A DNA stretch of 52,506 bases from Bacteriovoracaceae bacterium (lineage in GTDB: Bacteria > Bdellovibrionota > Bacteriovoracia > Bacteriovoracales > Bacteriovoracaceae): assembly GCA_016784965.1 (NCBI GenBank), contig JADHTQ010000028.1:1-52506 (forward strand). Direction: 5' to 3'. The notes below the pieces were generated by a model. The model ran no database searches and was not told the DNA's origin. It saw only the letters and a list, made by a program, of their open reading frames with translations. Shown piece by piece: positions 34,056-42,846 of the stretch. The stretch's first letter is position 1, and each line of letters begins with the position of its first letter. A program made the translations under genes and the position numbers.

Positions 34056-35381
34056 GTGGCAAAAAAGAAAAAAACCAATAAAACTTTGAATCAAGCAGAT
34101 TTTCTGGTTGAAAATCTCGGTGAGAATAAGTTTCTTTCCCCTTTAAATGATCATAATCGGACTGATTTTTATAATGGGGAGCGAATCTTGTACAATAATG
34201 TATTTGCTGAGAAAAAACCCATAAAGTCTACTGACAAGCAAAGCTTTGAAAGAGCTGGGCCTCATCGCTACATCCATTTTGATCCAACTAAAATTAATGT
34301 AGGTATTGTGACTTGTGGTGGATTATGTCCAGGTCTAAATGATGTAATTAGGGCCATTACCTATAATAGCCTTGTAACGTACAAGGTAAAGACCGTATTT
34401 GGTTTTCGCTTTGGTTATAAAGGGCTAACTGCTAAATACGCAAACCAAGCAATGCGACTAAATAGTAAAAAAGTTGATCTTATACATGAACAGGGCGGTA
34501 CCATTCTTGGATCTTCTCGGGGTAGTCAATCTATTGAAGATATAGTTGATACTTTAGTTAAGTTTAATATCTCAATCCTTTATGTAATAGGTGGTGACGG
34601 AACTCAAAGTGGTGCAATTGCAATTACTGAGGAAATTCAGCGTAGAAAACTGGATGTGGCAATTATTGGTATTCCAAAAACTATTGATAATGACATATCC
34701 TTTGTACATAAGACTTTTGGATTTGACACTGCAGTTGAAGAAGCCAGAAAGGCAATCAATGCAGCACACGTTGAAGCCAAAGGGGCACATAATGGCATTG
34801 GACTTGTTAAGTTAATGGGACGCCACTCTGGCTTTATAGCAAACAACGCAACCTTGGCTTCAGGTAATGTTAATATTTGCCTGATCCCGGAAGAGGAATT
34901 TGACCTAGATAAAGTGTTTAAAAAAGTAAAGCAGCGCTTTGAAGAGAGCGATCATATTGTGATCGTGGTAGCAGAAGGAGCGGGGCAAGATTTTTTTAAC
35001 AGCAATAAAAAAGAACAAGAGTTTGATAAATCTGGAAATGTTAAGCTTAAAGATATTGGCAGTTATTTAAAAGAAAAGCTCCACGACCACCTGGTAGAGG
35101 AAGGTATAGAGCATACTATTAAATACATTGATCCCAGCTATCTAATAAGATCAACTTGTGCAAATGCGATTGATTCAAGTTTTTGTTTAAGACTTGGAAA
35201 CTATGCTGTACATGCTGGTATGGCCGGTAGAACCAACCTGCTCATTAGTTATTGGAATCAGCACTTCTGCCTTGTACCTACTAGGTTAGCCTTAAGTACC
35301 AGAAAACTAGTGGATATTGAAGGTGCCGAGTGGCAATCAGTTTTAGAAATTACTATTAAACTAGAAAATAATAAGGAATAA
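34056..35381 (+). CDS. pfkA: 6-phosphofructokinase with ATP-type donor signature
   Basis: Second PFK of the operon: VGIVTCGGLCPGLNDVIR, GGDGTQSGA with Gly182 at the donor-determining position, and PKTIDNDISFVHKTFGFDTA with Lys208. Gly at the first site and Lys at the second is the plant/trypanosome-like ATP-dependent pattern. The N-terminal ~75 residues form an extension rich in Lys/Asn not found in E. coli PfkA. VKLMGRHSGFIA is the substrate segment. It lies 21 bases after the first PFK and 3 bases before pyk, so all are co-transcribed. Confidence 0.88.
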   Translation: MAKKKKTNKTLNQADFLVENLGENKFLSPLNDHNRTDFYNGERILYNNVFAEKKPIKSTDKQSFERAGPHRYIHFDPTKINVGIVTCGGLCPGLNDVIRAITYNSLVTYKVKTVFGFRFGYKGLTAKYANQAMRLNSKKVDLIHEQGGTILGSSRGSQSIEDIVDTLVKFNISILYVIGGDGTQSGAIAITEEIQRRKLDVAIIGIPKTIDNDISFVHKTFGFDTAVEEARKAINAAHVEAKGAHNGIGLVKLMGRHSGFIANNATLASGNVNICLIPEEEFDLDKVFKKVKQRFEESDHIVIVVAEGAGQDFFNSNKKEQEFDKSGNVKLKDIGSYLKEKLHDHLVEEGIEHTIKYIDPSYLIRSTCANAIDSSFCLRLGNYAVHAGMAGRTNLLISYWNQHFCLVPTRLALSTRKLVDIEGAEWQSVLEITIKLENNKE

Positions 35382-35384
35382 ATT

Positions 35385-36824
35385 ATGGCCATTTGTGGAA
35401 AAAGAAAAGCAAAAATTGTCTGCACTCTTGGACCTGCGTCATCTGACACGGAGACCATTTGTAGTCTCATACGTGCAGGATTAAATGTTGCTCGTGTTAA
35501 TATGAGTCACGGTACTCATGAGGGCCATGCCCAAACGATTGCAAATATCAGGGAGGCATCTAAGATTACCGGGCGAGAGGTCGCCATTTTATTGGACCTT
35601 CAAGGACCTAAAATCAGGGTGGATAAGCTACCACAACAGCTTGAGTTAAAAGATGGAGACACCTGGTATATAGGTTCTTCAGCGGTTCAAGACAAGTATC
35701 CTCAGTATCAAAGCTGTTTTATTCCCACAATTTATGAAAAGTTGGTTGCTGACTGTGAGGTGGCCCAGAGGGTGCTATTTGATGATGGCCTAATCATTGG
35801 AGAAATCATTGAAAAGGAGCGGGAGGTTATTAAAATAAAGATAGCAACCGGGGGGATGTTAAAATCTAATAAAGGTATTAACCTGCCCGATACCGATGTT
35901 TCGGCCCCTAGTTTTACAGACAAAGATCGCAAAGATCTTACCTTTGGCCTTACACAGGATTTAGACTATGTAGCTTTGTCATTTGTCAGATCTGCCCAGG
36001 ATATTGAGTTAGTTAAGGAATTTATGAAAGAGCGTGGTGGTGAACTTCCTATTATCTCCAAGATAGAAAAGCCTCAGGCCATCGATAATATAGATGAAAT
36101 CATTGAGGTAACAGATGCTATCATGATAGCAAGAGGAGATATGGGAGTAGAAGTAGGAAACCATATCGTCCCAATTATCCAGAAAAAAATCATTAGAAAA
36201 TGCAATCATTTAGGAGTTCCTGTAATTACTGCTACTCAAATGCTTGAGTCCATGGTTGGGCACCCAACTCCCACAAGAGCTGAGGCTTCTGATGTGGCAA
36301 ATGCAATTTGGGATGGAACAGGTGCAGTTATGTTAAGTGCTGAAACTGCTTCTGGAAAGTATCCCATTGAAGCAGTAGAAACCATGAGTGATATAATTTT
36401 AGAAACTGAAAAGACGCCAAGGGAGCGACCTCTTCTAAGGGATTTAGATCTATCGACCATTAGTGCTTCGATTATGGTATCTGCTTCTTCTATCGCTGAG
36501 AAGATTAATGCTAAAAAAATACTCGTTATTACCCAAACTGGGAAAGCGTGCTTAGAGATGATGCGCTTTAGGCCAAGAACGCTGACTCTAGGAGTAACTT
36601 GCTCGCTGCACTTGGCAAGAAAAATGTGCCTATATTGGGGGATTAGGCCATTTTTAGTAGATAACTTTGAAGAAGATAACACAAGCATAGAAGCAGGAGT
36701 AATAGCAAAAGTAAAAGAAGAGTGTGGATTGGAGATAGGAGAGAGAATAGTTATTGCTAGAGGATCTGGTAAGTCCTTTAAAAGGGGAAGTTCAAATTCA
36801 GTTCGTGTTAAGTTTGTAGAGTAA
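35385..36824 (+). CDS. pyk: Pyruvate kinase
   Basis: Transfers phosphate from phosphoenolpyruvate to ADP. Start: KAKIVCTLGPASSDTETI with the conserved Arg/Asn VARVNMSHGTHE; LLDLQGPKIR; catalytic ISKIEKPQAIDNIDEII with Lys; Mg-binding MIARGDMGVE; and ATQMLESM. Its 479 residues include the C-terminal alpha/beta allosteric domain (from about 350). It is the last gene of the glycolytic operon and its 3' end overlaps the opposing esterase gene by 27 bases. Confidence 0.96.
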   Translation: MAICGKRKAKIVCTLGPASSDTETICSLIRAGLNVARVNMSHGTHEGHAQTIANIREASKITGREVAILLDLQGPKIRVDKLPQQLELKDGDTWYIGSSAVQDKYPQYQSCFIPTIYEKLVADCEVAQRVLFDDGLIIGEIIEKEREVIKIKIATGGMLKSNKGINLPDTDVSAPSFTDKDRKDLTFGLTQDLDYVALSFVRSAQDIELVKEFMKERGGELPIISKIEKPQAIDNIDEIIEVTDAIMIARGDMGVEVGNHIVPIIQKKIIRKCNHLGVPVITATQMLESMVGHPTPTRAEASDVANAIWDGTGAVMLSAETASGKYPIEAVETMSDIILETEKTPRERPLLRDLDLSTISASIMVSASSIAEKINAKKILVITQTGKACLEMMRFRPRTLTLGVTCSLHLARKMCLYWGIRPFLVDNFEEDNTSIEAGVIAKVKEECGLEIGERIVIARGSGKSFKRGSSNSVRVKFVE

Positions 36825-37553
36825 GTTGTCTAAAAAATATGGAAGTTGCTTAAACCACCACGGCCAATCGTGATCCACATCATGTCCCCAAATGTCTACC
36901 ACGGCAGGTATATTTTTACTTTGTAGGATTTGCTTCATTTTCTTTGTGTCCTCAAGCATTCCATCTTCCCACGCGCCTTGTCCGACACATATGAAAATGT
37001 TGCTTTGGCGGTACTTTTCAAAATAGTAATTATTATTGAGGTTTGGTAGGTAATCTAATGGTGAATTGAAGTAAATATCCTCATTCATTATGTCACCAAT
37101 AAAGTTTTTTGCGTGATACAGTCCTGAAAGAGCGATGACCCCCTTAAATTTGTCTGGATGGCGAAAGAAAAAATTTGCAGAATGATATGCACCCATGCTT
37201 GCGCCAGTAGTGATAATAGGTTCGTTTGATTTTTGATGTAAATTGTTTATAAACGGGACAACTTCTTCAACGATGTAATTATCATAGAGGTTGTGCCTCG
37301 CTGCTCTTGCAAATGGGTGTGCTTGATGATTGGCCCAAGATTCCCCATCGATACTATCTACTGTAACTATTTTTACCTGTCCGTTTTCAATATGATTTTG
37401 TAAAACATTAATCATTCCGAAATCTTCAAAATCATAAAATCTACCACCCAAACATGGAAAAGCAAGGAGTGTCAAACCGTGCTCTCCATATATTTTTAAC
37501 TCCATATCACGGTGTAAATTTTTACTAAACCATTTATGATATTTTACATGCAC
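36798..37553 (-). CDS. Esterase-like alpha/beta hydrolase
   Basis: The 251-residue protein has an alpha/beta-hydrolase fold of the esterase-D/mycolyltransferase type. The nucleophile Ser119 is in TTGASMGAY, with the strand ITTGASMGA and FKGVIALSGLY. A catalytic Asp is likely in VGQGAWED and the His in WGHDVDHDWPWW. No signal peptide is seen, so it is cytoplasmic. It is the downstream partner of an ATP-grasp ligase gene (15-base gap), a pairing that suggests peptide or amide metabolism. It converges on pyk and shares 27 bases with its 3' end. Substrate unknown. Confidence 0.78.
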   Translation of the reverse strand: MHVKYHKWFSKNLHRDMELKIYGEHGLTLLAFPCLGGRFYDFEDFGMINVLQNHIENGQVKIVTVDSIDGESWANHQAHPFARAARHNLYDNYIVEEVVPFINNLHQKSNEPIITTGASMGAYHSANFFFRHPDKFKGVIALSGLYHAKNFIGDIMNEDIYFNSPLDYLPNLNNNYYFEKYRQSNIFICVGQGAWEDGMLEDTKKMKQILQSKNIPAVVDIWGHDVDHDWPWWFKQLPYFLDNLLYKLNTN

Positions 37554-37568
37554 TTTAATAAATCCTTG

Positions 37569-38708
37569 TTAAGTGTAATTCTTTTGTAGCATCGTTGTAA
37601 TCATCTCGTTAATCCTAGCTTCATTGATAGATTTAAAAATATAAATATACCTACCCATGGCACCGCTAAAAATAGGTGGGTTTTCTCCAAATGCTACAAT
37701 ATTATCAGAATACTTACTGATAATTTCATCATGATCAATTGAGTAATGTCTATCTCTTCTACCAACAAAACCGCAAAAATACTTTATATTATTAATCTCT
37801 AATCCCGTTTTACCTGCAATCATTTGAGCATATAAGCGGTAGACATCATCATCTAGACTAAAATTTATCATATCCAAAATGGGTCCACCAGGTGGCCTGC
37901 AGTTTACCTCTAGAGGAATGTATCCATCTTTAGTTTTAAAAAACTCAAAGTGGAAAAATTTGCGTCTAATTAAAAAAGTGGACACAATTTTCTTCCCAGC
38001 ACGCCTTAAAGTGCTGTCGATATTTCTGGTGAGGTAAAATGAGGGATCATCTCCTTGGACAAACTCATAAATACCATCTGAGTATATCAAAGAATTATCA
38101 AACAAAATGTTTCCATCATAATCCACTAATCCATCATAAGTTACAATAGGAGCATCGATAAATTCCTCTATGAGGTATTCAGTGTTTATTGACGTTAGGA
38201 CCTTTTGTAGCTCATTTTCGTTGTAAACCTTATAGACTCCCTGTGCCCCAACACCCTCATTGGGTTTTAATATTACAGGATATCCAATACTGTCACAAAA
38301 AGTTATCGCCTGGTTTGTGTTTTGAACTAGTTCACCCTTGGCGACCATAAAGTTATTTTGCTTGAATATTTTTTTCATTACAGACTTTTTCTTCCAAGTA
38401 TCTATAAAGTCTGTCTTAATACCACTTAGATTAAATCTACTATTTATCATACTTTCAAGTCGCAACCAGTGCTCATCATGAGACTCCACTATATCAATAG
38501 GGCCGATATGATCCAGAGCTCTATTTACTTCTTGAAAGTCACTTAAGTTGGCCTTTTCATACCATTTGATTGATGTCTGTAAATCCTCTGGCATACTAAA
38601 AAAATCTGCTTCGCCAATCGCATAAACATCAATTCCTTCATTTTTTAAGCTGATAAGAAAATTTTTATAGTTTGCAGGAAACTCCGGTGCAATATAAAGA
38701 AATTTCAT
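37569..38708 (-). CDS. ATP-grasp carboxylate-amine ligase-like protein
   Basis: ATP-grasp enzyme that should form an amide or peptide bond through an acyl-phosphate. Residues ~1-110 are the pre-ATP-grasp domain (FLYIAPEFPANYKNFL). The ATP-grasp core holds GYPVILKPNEGVGAQGVYKV (~140-160, phosphate loop Lys), EYLIEEFIDAP, and FHFEFFKTKDG followed by PLEVNCRPPGG with the Mg-binding Glu/Asn (~255-285). Its 379 residues are normal. GGAGG precedes the ATG by six bases. The next gene is an esterase, so ligation and ester cleavage or transfer may be linked. No adjacent scaffold or peptide gene is seen. Confidence 0.8.
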   Translation of the reverse strand: MKFLYIAPEFPANYKNFLISLKNEGIDVYAIGEADFFSMPEDLQTSIKWYEKANLSDFQEVNRALDHIGPIDIVESHDEHWLRLESMINSRFNLSGIKTDFIDTWKKKSVMKKIFKQNNFMVAKGELVQNTNQAITFCDSIGYPVILKPNEGVGAQGVYKVYNENELQKVLTSINTEYLIEEFIDAPIVTYDGLVDYDGNILFDNSLIYSDGIYEFVQGDDPSFYLTRNIDSTLRRAGKKIVSTFLIRRKFFHFEFFKTKDGYIPLEVNCRPPGGPILDMINFSLDDDVYRLYAQMIAGKTGLEINNIKYFCGFVGRRDRHYSIDHDEIISKYSDNIVAFGENPPIFSGAMGRYIYIFKSINEARINEMITTMLQKNYT

Positions 38709-39026
38709 TTATGGCCTCCGTTTCAATCAAGTTTTAAAATTACAGTTTATTATTATAATAAAAACGAATTAAATTATATGAAAAAGTGATGCAAAAAGTT
38801 GGCACAGTAAATTTTACAGTTTTTGTCAAAACAGTTAATAGATTGGTCATATTAGAAGAAAAATCAACTAGCTAGGCGCGTTGCTATACTAAATGACTCT
38901 TTTATATATCTCGTGCTGATCTAATTTAGCTTGTATGCACTATAATTACTTAAGACAAACACTTTATCTACCGAGAAGAAGTCGAGGAAATGTGTGGTGA
39001 AATTAAAAAATTTAAGAGGATTTTTC
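38709..39026. other. AT-rich divergent intergenic region
   Basis: About 320 bases between the ATP-grasp gene and the large secreted-protein gene. It contains a good -10 (TATAAT, 38941-38946) without a strong -35 for the rightward gene. In-frame GTG codons at 38994 and 38997 are alternative starts. No RNA gene or repeat is apparent. Confidence 0.45.
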
Positions 39027-42000
39027 ATGAAAAACTTAAAAGTTTTACTTACTCTATCAAGTATTTTCGTTGTAAATGCCATCTTTGCATTACCGGGTGA
39101 GATAGATCATGTCTTTGATAACGTACGTCCAGTTCCTGCAAAGCAGAGCCATGAAATTGACTGTTTAATAACCGCTCTGAGTGCAAAACCTCTAAATAAT
39201 GCCACTCACGGCATTTTTAGTAAGTTGGTGTGTAATACAAAAAAAAATGACGTAGATTTTTGTAAATGTACCAAGGTCATTAACTCACAAAATAAAATTA
39301 CACCTAGAGATGTCAACAAGCTTGTAGAGGAAATGAGATCGAAACTTTTAAGGAGTGGCTTGCTGAATCTAGAGAAACAGTATGGAGACTTGAATTACAC
39401 AGTAACAATGTCGAACCGTAGTGGTTGGTTGGCACCTGTAAATGTCAAACGATTAGCAATGTGTACTGTAAAAGGGTCAAAGGATCTGCAAGAACATCTC
39501 TCTTCTCTTGGCGGAAAGTGTGACAAAAGGACATTTAGAGTTTTGGGTGCAGAATACAGAAAAATTGAGAAGGATAGATGTAAAAGAGATGGTGTAAATT
39601 GCAAAAATAGTACGGTTTTTACAGAAGATGATTACTCTATTGCTGAGAAGTTTGATAAGGAGTTTAACCTCGCAAAGAGTGCGGGTGCATTCTATCAGGC
39701 GCGTGGTAAAAAACATTATGGCGATACAGACAACAATATTGCATCCTTTACTGCTTACTCAAAGGAACTTCTCGCTTCTAGCAATGTGCAGCTTAGTCAT
39801 TATTTCCCCCAGTTGTTTAGGGAGTATAAAAAATCGGATGACGATTTAATGGTTGAAGAATTTTTTCGCTTTAGAACAAAAGACGGTGATGACGGGGAAA
39901 CTGTGGATACAACCATGCAAGATAAGGCATTTATACAGATGCTGAGGTATCATCCTTTTTTAAAAAGCTACTTTACCAGGGTCGATTGGGACAAGGGTCT
40001 CCGTTCTGGAGGATTTTTTAACCAAGGGCTAAATAGGCTACTCGCTGATTTAGACAGCAGCATAGCAAGACCCATGAGGCTTGATTCTAGTGAAGATATT
40101 AGAGATGGATTAAACACATTGTTTCATAAGATTTTAAACAAGAAATTATTTGATGAGTGTGATCAAATAGTTGAGAGTTATAAGCAGCTATGTGATGTTG
40201 TAAGCAGTAATCCGTTAAGGATAGATGATTTTTTACAAGTACCATTTAAAGGTAGCCTTAGTCGGCTAGATAGAATACAAAGCGTACTTGCTGAAGGCAA
40301 ATCAGATCAAGCAAAAACAAAATTACAATTGCATGTTGACCAGTTATATTGTCACATTAGTCAAGCAGGAGGAAAATCACTTCTACCAATTAAGGGACTA
40401 TCTGAGAATGATCTGATTCCATTTGAAAAGACCAAGGTAACTGATAAGCAAAAACAACAAAGAATTAGAGAGCAGTTTGAAAAGACAGAAGATGAATACA
40501 AAACACCAGAGGGATATCTGGATCAAGTTTGGAAACTAACGGATGCAGTTCAATCGTTTGAAAAAAAGGATCAAGTAATAGATGAGGACGATGTCCTACA
40601 GATCAAAAGACCCACTCCCGCAGTGTCAAGACCCAAACAGGCAACAGTTCAGGTTACAGATTCTACTCCAACACGGCCTCCCTCTATAGCTCCACGTAGA
40701 AGAAAAAATGCAGCTACAGGTTCTTCTCCAACAAGGCCACCTAATATTGCTCCTCGTAGAAAGGATAAAAGTTCAATGACAAAAAGCTCAGGGATTGTGG
40801 CCAATAGTATTCAGTCTTTTAACCCTAAGTCAATACGCCCTCACTATGATTATGAAGAACGCAGCACTAATCTGGAGTCTGACTCTGCTGTAAGTGCAAG
40901 TCGTGAATCTCATACACCCTCTGTGCCTACACCGGCTCCTATGATAGCACCGAGGCGTAAAATCAGACCGCCAGCGGAACCAGTGCTTGAAGCAGTAACT
41001 GATAAGGGCCCTGAAGCATCAACTGCAGCACCTGCTGCAGCCAAAGTAGTTAGTACTGATAAAACAACACCAAGTAACGAAGCCACTGGTGCGAACACTC
41101 CAGTAGAACCTGTAGCGCCGGCGGTATCTTTGAGTCCTGTGGATCAAGAGGGTCCTGTAGGAGTTATCGCACCCAATACACAAGCTCCAGTTCGACAAAG
41201 ACCCGCCTCGAACTTAGATATCACAGGTGTGACAGCAGCGCAGCCCCTTACAGTCTATCGGCCATCACCTGCTTTGTCGCCAACTACCCCTTTGGCCCCA
41301 ATACTGCCACAAGATCCATTGATGGGTGATGTGAATTTTAGACCACCTTCTGCAACAGAGACACTCGGGGCGATTTCTTCAAGGATTGCAGCCCTGCAAG
41401 CCTTACAAAAATCAGATGAACTCGATGAAACTCAAGAGGCTGAGCTAGAGTCGCTCTTGAAACAAAGGAAAGTACTAAATAGTCAAATTGGACAAAAGGC
41501 ACAACAACAGATTGAGGAGGCAAGCAAGAGACAGCAAGCAGCAGAAGAAGCCGAAAAAAGGGCCAAAACTGCACAAGATAGTCTCCAGCGACAAGTAGAT
41601 AGGTTAGAGCAATCCCAGGCCAAAGCAGGTTTTAGCAAAGAGCCAACAGCCCCAATACAAACATTAACCGCACCTGTAGTTAATTCTCCCACGGAACCTA
41701 CAACAAGTGCCGCTCCAATTGAGACCCCTGTAACAGAGCCTGCTGTGCAACAGCCAGATAACTTCAGGGAAGCACCTCAAGCCCATCAAGCCCATCAAGC
41801 ACCTATAGCGCCAACTGTCGGCAGAACTAATACTTCAGCTGGTGGTCAAAAGGGCACTTCTGGTGTTGCGCTAAGAGCTCAAACGAGCCAAACAGTATCT
41901 CAAGGTGGTGCAACACCTTCTGAGAGCGGTCAGGGCTATGCTACTGCTGATGTACTTGATACACTCAAGCCACTTATGGGTAGCGGAGAACCTCCGGGTA

Positions 42001-42314
42001 GCTTGTGTGATGCCAACAATAAAACCAAAAATGTTGCAGCTATGTGTAACGATGATGAGTTAGAGCTAATTTCAATTACCAAAGATGGTCAAAAATACCT
42101 TTGTACCGTTGAAATTGCACAAGACGGTAGCGGTAAAAGCTCACTTGGTAATTGTGTTGAGGTTGCTACTAAGAAAATTGCCAAGAAAAAGCAAAAGAAA
42201 AAAGGAAGAAGGCCAGCAGTTACAACCCCTGTTGAACCTGAACCTAAGCCGCGACCTAATCGCCATAAGGTACAAGATTTACTCCAACTTATGGGTGATG
42301 GAACCAAACAATAG
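39027..42314 (+). CDS. Large secreted Pro/Ala-rich protein with IAPRR repeats
   Basis: No known family. ATG at 39027 follows AAGAGG by seven bases and gives a proper signal peptide (NLKVLLTLSSIFVVNAIFA); a GTG 11 codons earlier is a second option. Mature order: a Cys-containing helical domain (~20-530), a disordered Pro/Thr/Ala region (~540-960) with three TRPPSIAPRRR-like motifs (TRPPSIAPRRRK, TRPPNIAPRRKD, MIAPRRKIRPP), a coiled coil (~805-860, EEASKRQQAAEEAEKRAK), and a C-terminal four-Cys domain (~990-1055). It then ends in a Lys-rich tail. LMGSG and LMGDG motifs flank the Cys domain. The stop lies three bases from that of the convergent Cys-repeat gene. Confidence 0.7.
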   Translation: MKNLKVLLTLSSIFVVNAIFALPGEIDHVFDNVRPVPAKQSHEIDCLITALSAKPLNNATHGIFSKLVCNTKKNDVDFCKCTKVINSQNKITPRDVNKLVEEMRSKLLRSGLLNLEKQYGDLNYTVTMSNRSGWLAPVNVKRLAMCTVKGSKDLQEHLSSLGGKCDKRTFRVLGAEYRKIEKDRCKRDGVNCKNSTVFTEDDYSIAEKFDKEFNLAKSAGAFYQARGKKHYGDTDNNIASFTAYSKELLASSNVQLSHYFPQLFREYKKSDDDLMVEEFFRFRTKDGDDGETVDTTMQDKAFIQMLRYHPFLKSYFTRVDWDKGLRSGGFFNQGLNRLLADLDSSIARPMRLDSSEDIRDGLNTLFHKILNKKLFDECDQIVESYKQLCDVVSSNPLRIDDFLQVPFKGSLSRLDRIQSVLAEGKSDQAKTKLQLHVDQLYCHISQAGGKSLLPIKGLSENDLIPFEKTKVTDKQKQQRIREQFEKTEDEYKTPEGYLDQVWKLTDAVQSFEKKDQVIDEDDVLQIKRPTPAVSRPKQATVQVTDSTPTRPPSIAPRRRKNAATGSSPTRPPNIAPRRKDKSSMTKSSGIVANSIQSFNPKSIRPHYDYEERSTNLESDSAVSASRESHTPSVPTPAPMIAPRRKIRPPAEPVLEAVTDKGPEASTAAPAAAKVVSTDKTTPSNEATGANTPVEPVAPAVSLSPVDQEGPVGVIAPNTQAPVRQRPASNLDITGVTAAQPLTVYRPSPALSPTTPLAPILPQDPLMGDVNFRPPSATETLGAISSRIAALQALQKSDELDETQEAELESLLKQRKVLNSQIGQKAQQQIEEASKRQQAAEEAEKRAKTAQDSLQRQVDRLEQSQAKAGFSKEPTAPIQTLTAPVVNSPTEPTTSAAPIETPVTEPAVQQPDNFREAPQAHQAHQAPIAPTVGRTNTSAGGQKGTSGVALRAQTSQTVSQGGATPSESGQGYATADVLDTLKPLMGSGEPPGSLCDANNKTKNVAAMCNDDELELISITKDGQKYLCTVEIAQDGSGKSSLGNCVEVATKKIAKKKQKKKGRRPAVTTPVEPEPKPRPNRHKVQDLLQLMGDGTKQ

Positions 42315-42317
42315 GGC

Positions 42318-42692
42318 CTAATCTATCTCGTATTCTACTTGTCTGAAATTATTATTCACACAGCTAACAAAAGAGTAGCTAAGCTCATCAGTTTGAGAAT
42401 TAAAGCAATGTTGAAAAAAGGGAGAGCTCTCCATCTGATAGCCAATTTTTGAAAAATTATCGTTGATACAACTGGTGTAACTATAGGAAACTTCATCATT
42501 ATAATTGTAACATGGAAAAAGAAATAGTCCGTCCACTGCGCGTTCAATGGTATCAAAATTCATATTCACACAGCTAACATATGAATAAGAAACGACTTCA
42601 GTTGACGAATAGTTGTGGCATTGAGAAAGAAAAATTGCGTGAGCTGAAAGAGAAAAAATCATCAAAGTGATAATAGTAAATAGTTTTTTCAT
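42318..42692 (-). CDS. Small secreted three-repeat cysteine protein
   Basis: The 124-residue product has a signal peptide (KKLFTIITLMIFSLSAHA), followed by three tandem units of about 34-38 residues. Each has the pattern C-x-N-x(6-8)-(V/L)SYS(Y/F)xSC(V/I)NxNF, with two Cys (QCHNYSSTEVVSYSYVSCVN; PCYNYNDEVSYSYTSCIN; HCFNSQTDELSYSFVSCVN). Six Cys suggest three intra-repeat disulfides. The start at 42692 follows an AGGTG site; the longer frame from 42731 lacks one. I know no family for it. It faces the large secreted-protein gene end to end. Confidence 0.7.
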   Translation of the reverse strand: MKKLFTIITLMIFSLSAHAIFLSQCHNYSSTEVVSYSYVSCVNMNFDTIERAVDGLFLFPCYNYNDEVSYSYTSCINDNFSKIGYQMESSPFFQHCFNSQTDELSYSFVSCVNNNFRQVEYEID

Positions 42693-42846
42693 TTGAGAGC
42701 ACCTGATCCTGATATAAGTTAAATTAGTCAATAAATGGTATTTAAAAAAAGATGATTCTGCAATTAATAATTTGGACTAGGGGTATGGCTCAGTGTTTCA
42801 AATGATTTGTGTTGTACTTATGGTGCAATTGGGCTAAAAATTATCA

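Noticed and set aside
38880-38990. AT-rich leader considered as a riboswitch or RNA gene
   Set aside because: No multi-stem conserved core or terminator-like expression platform is visible, only a -10-like TATAAT.
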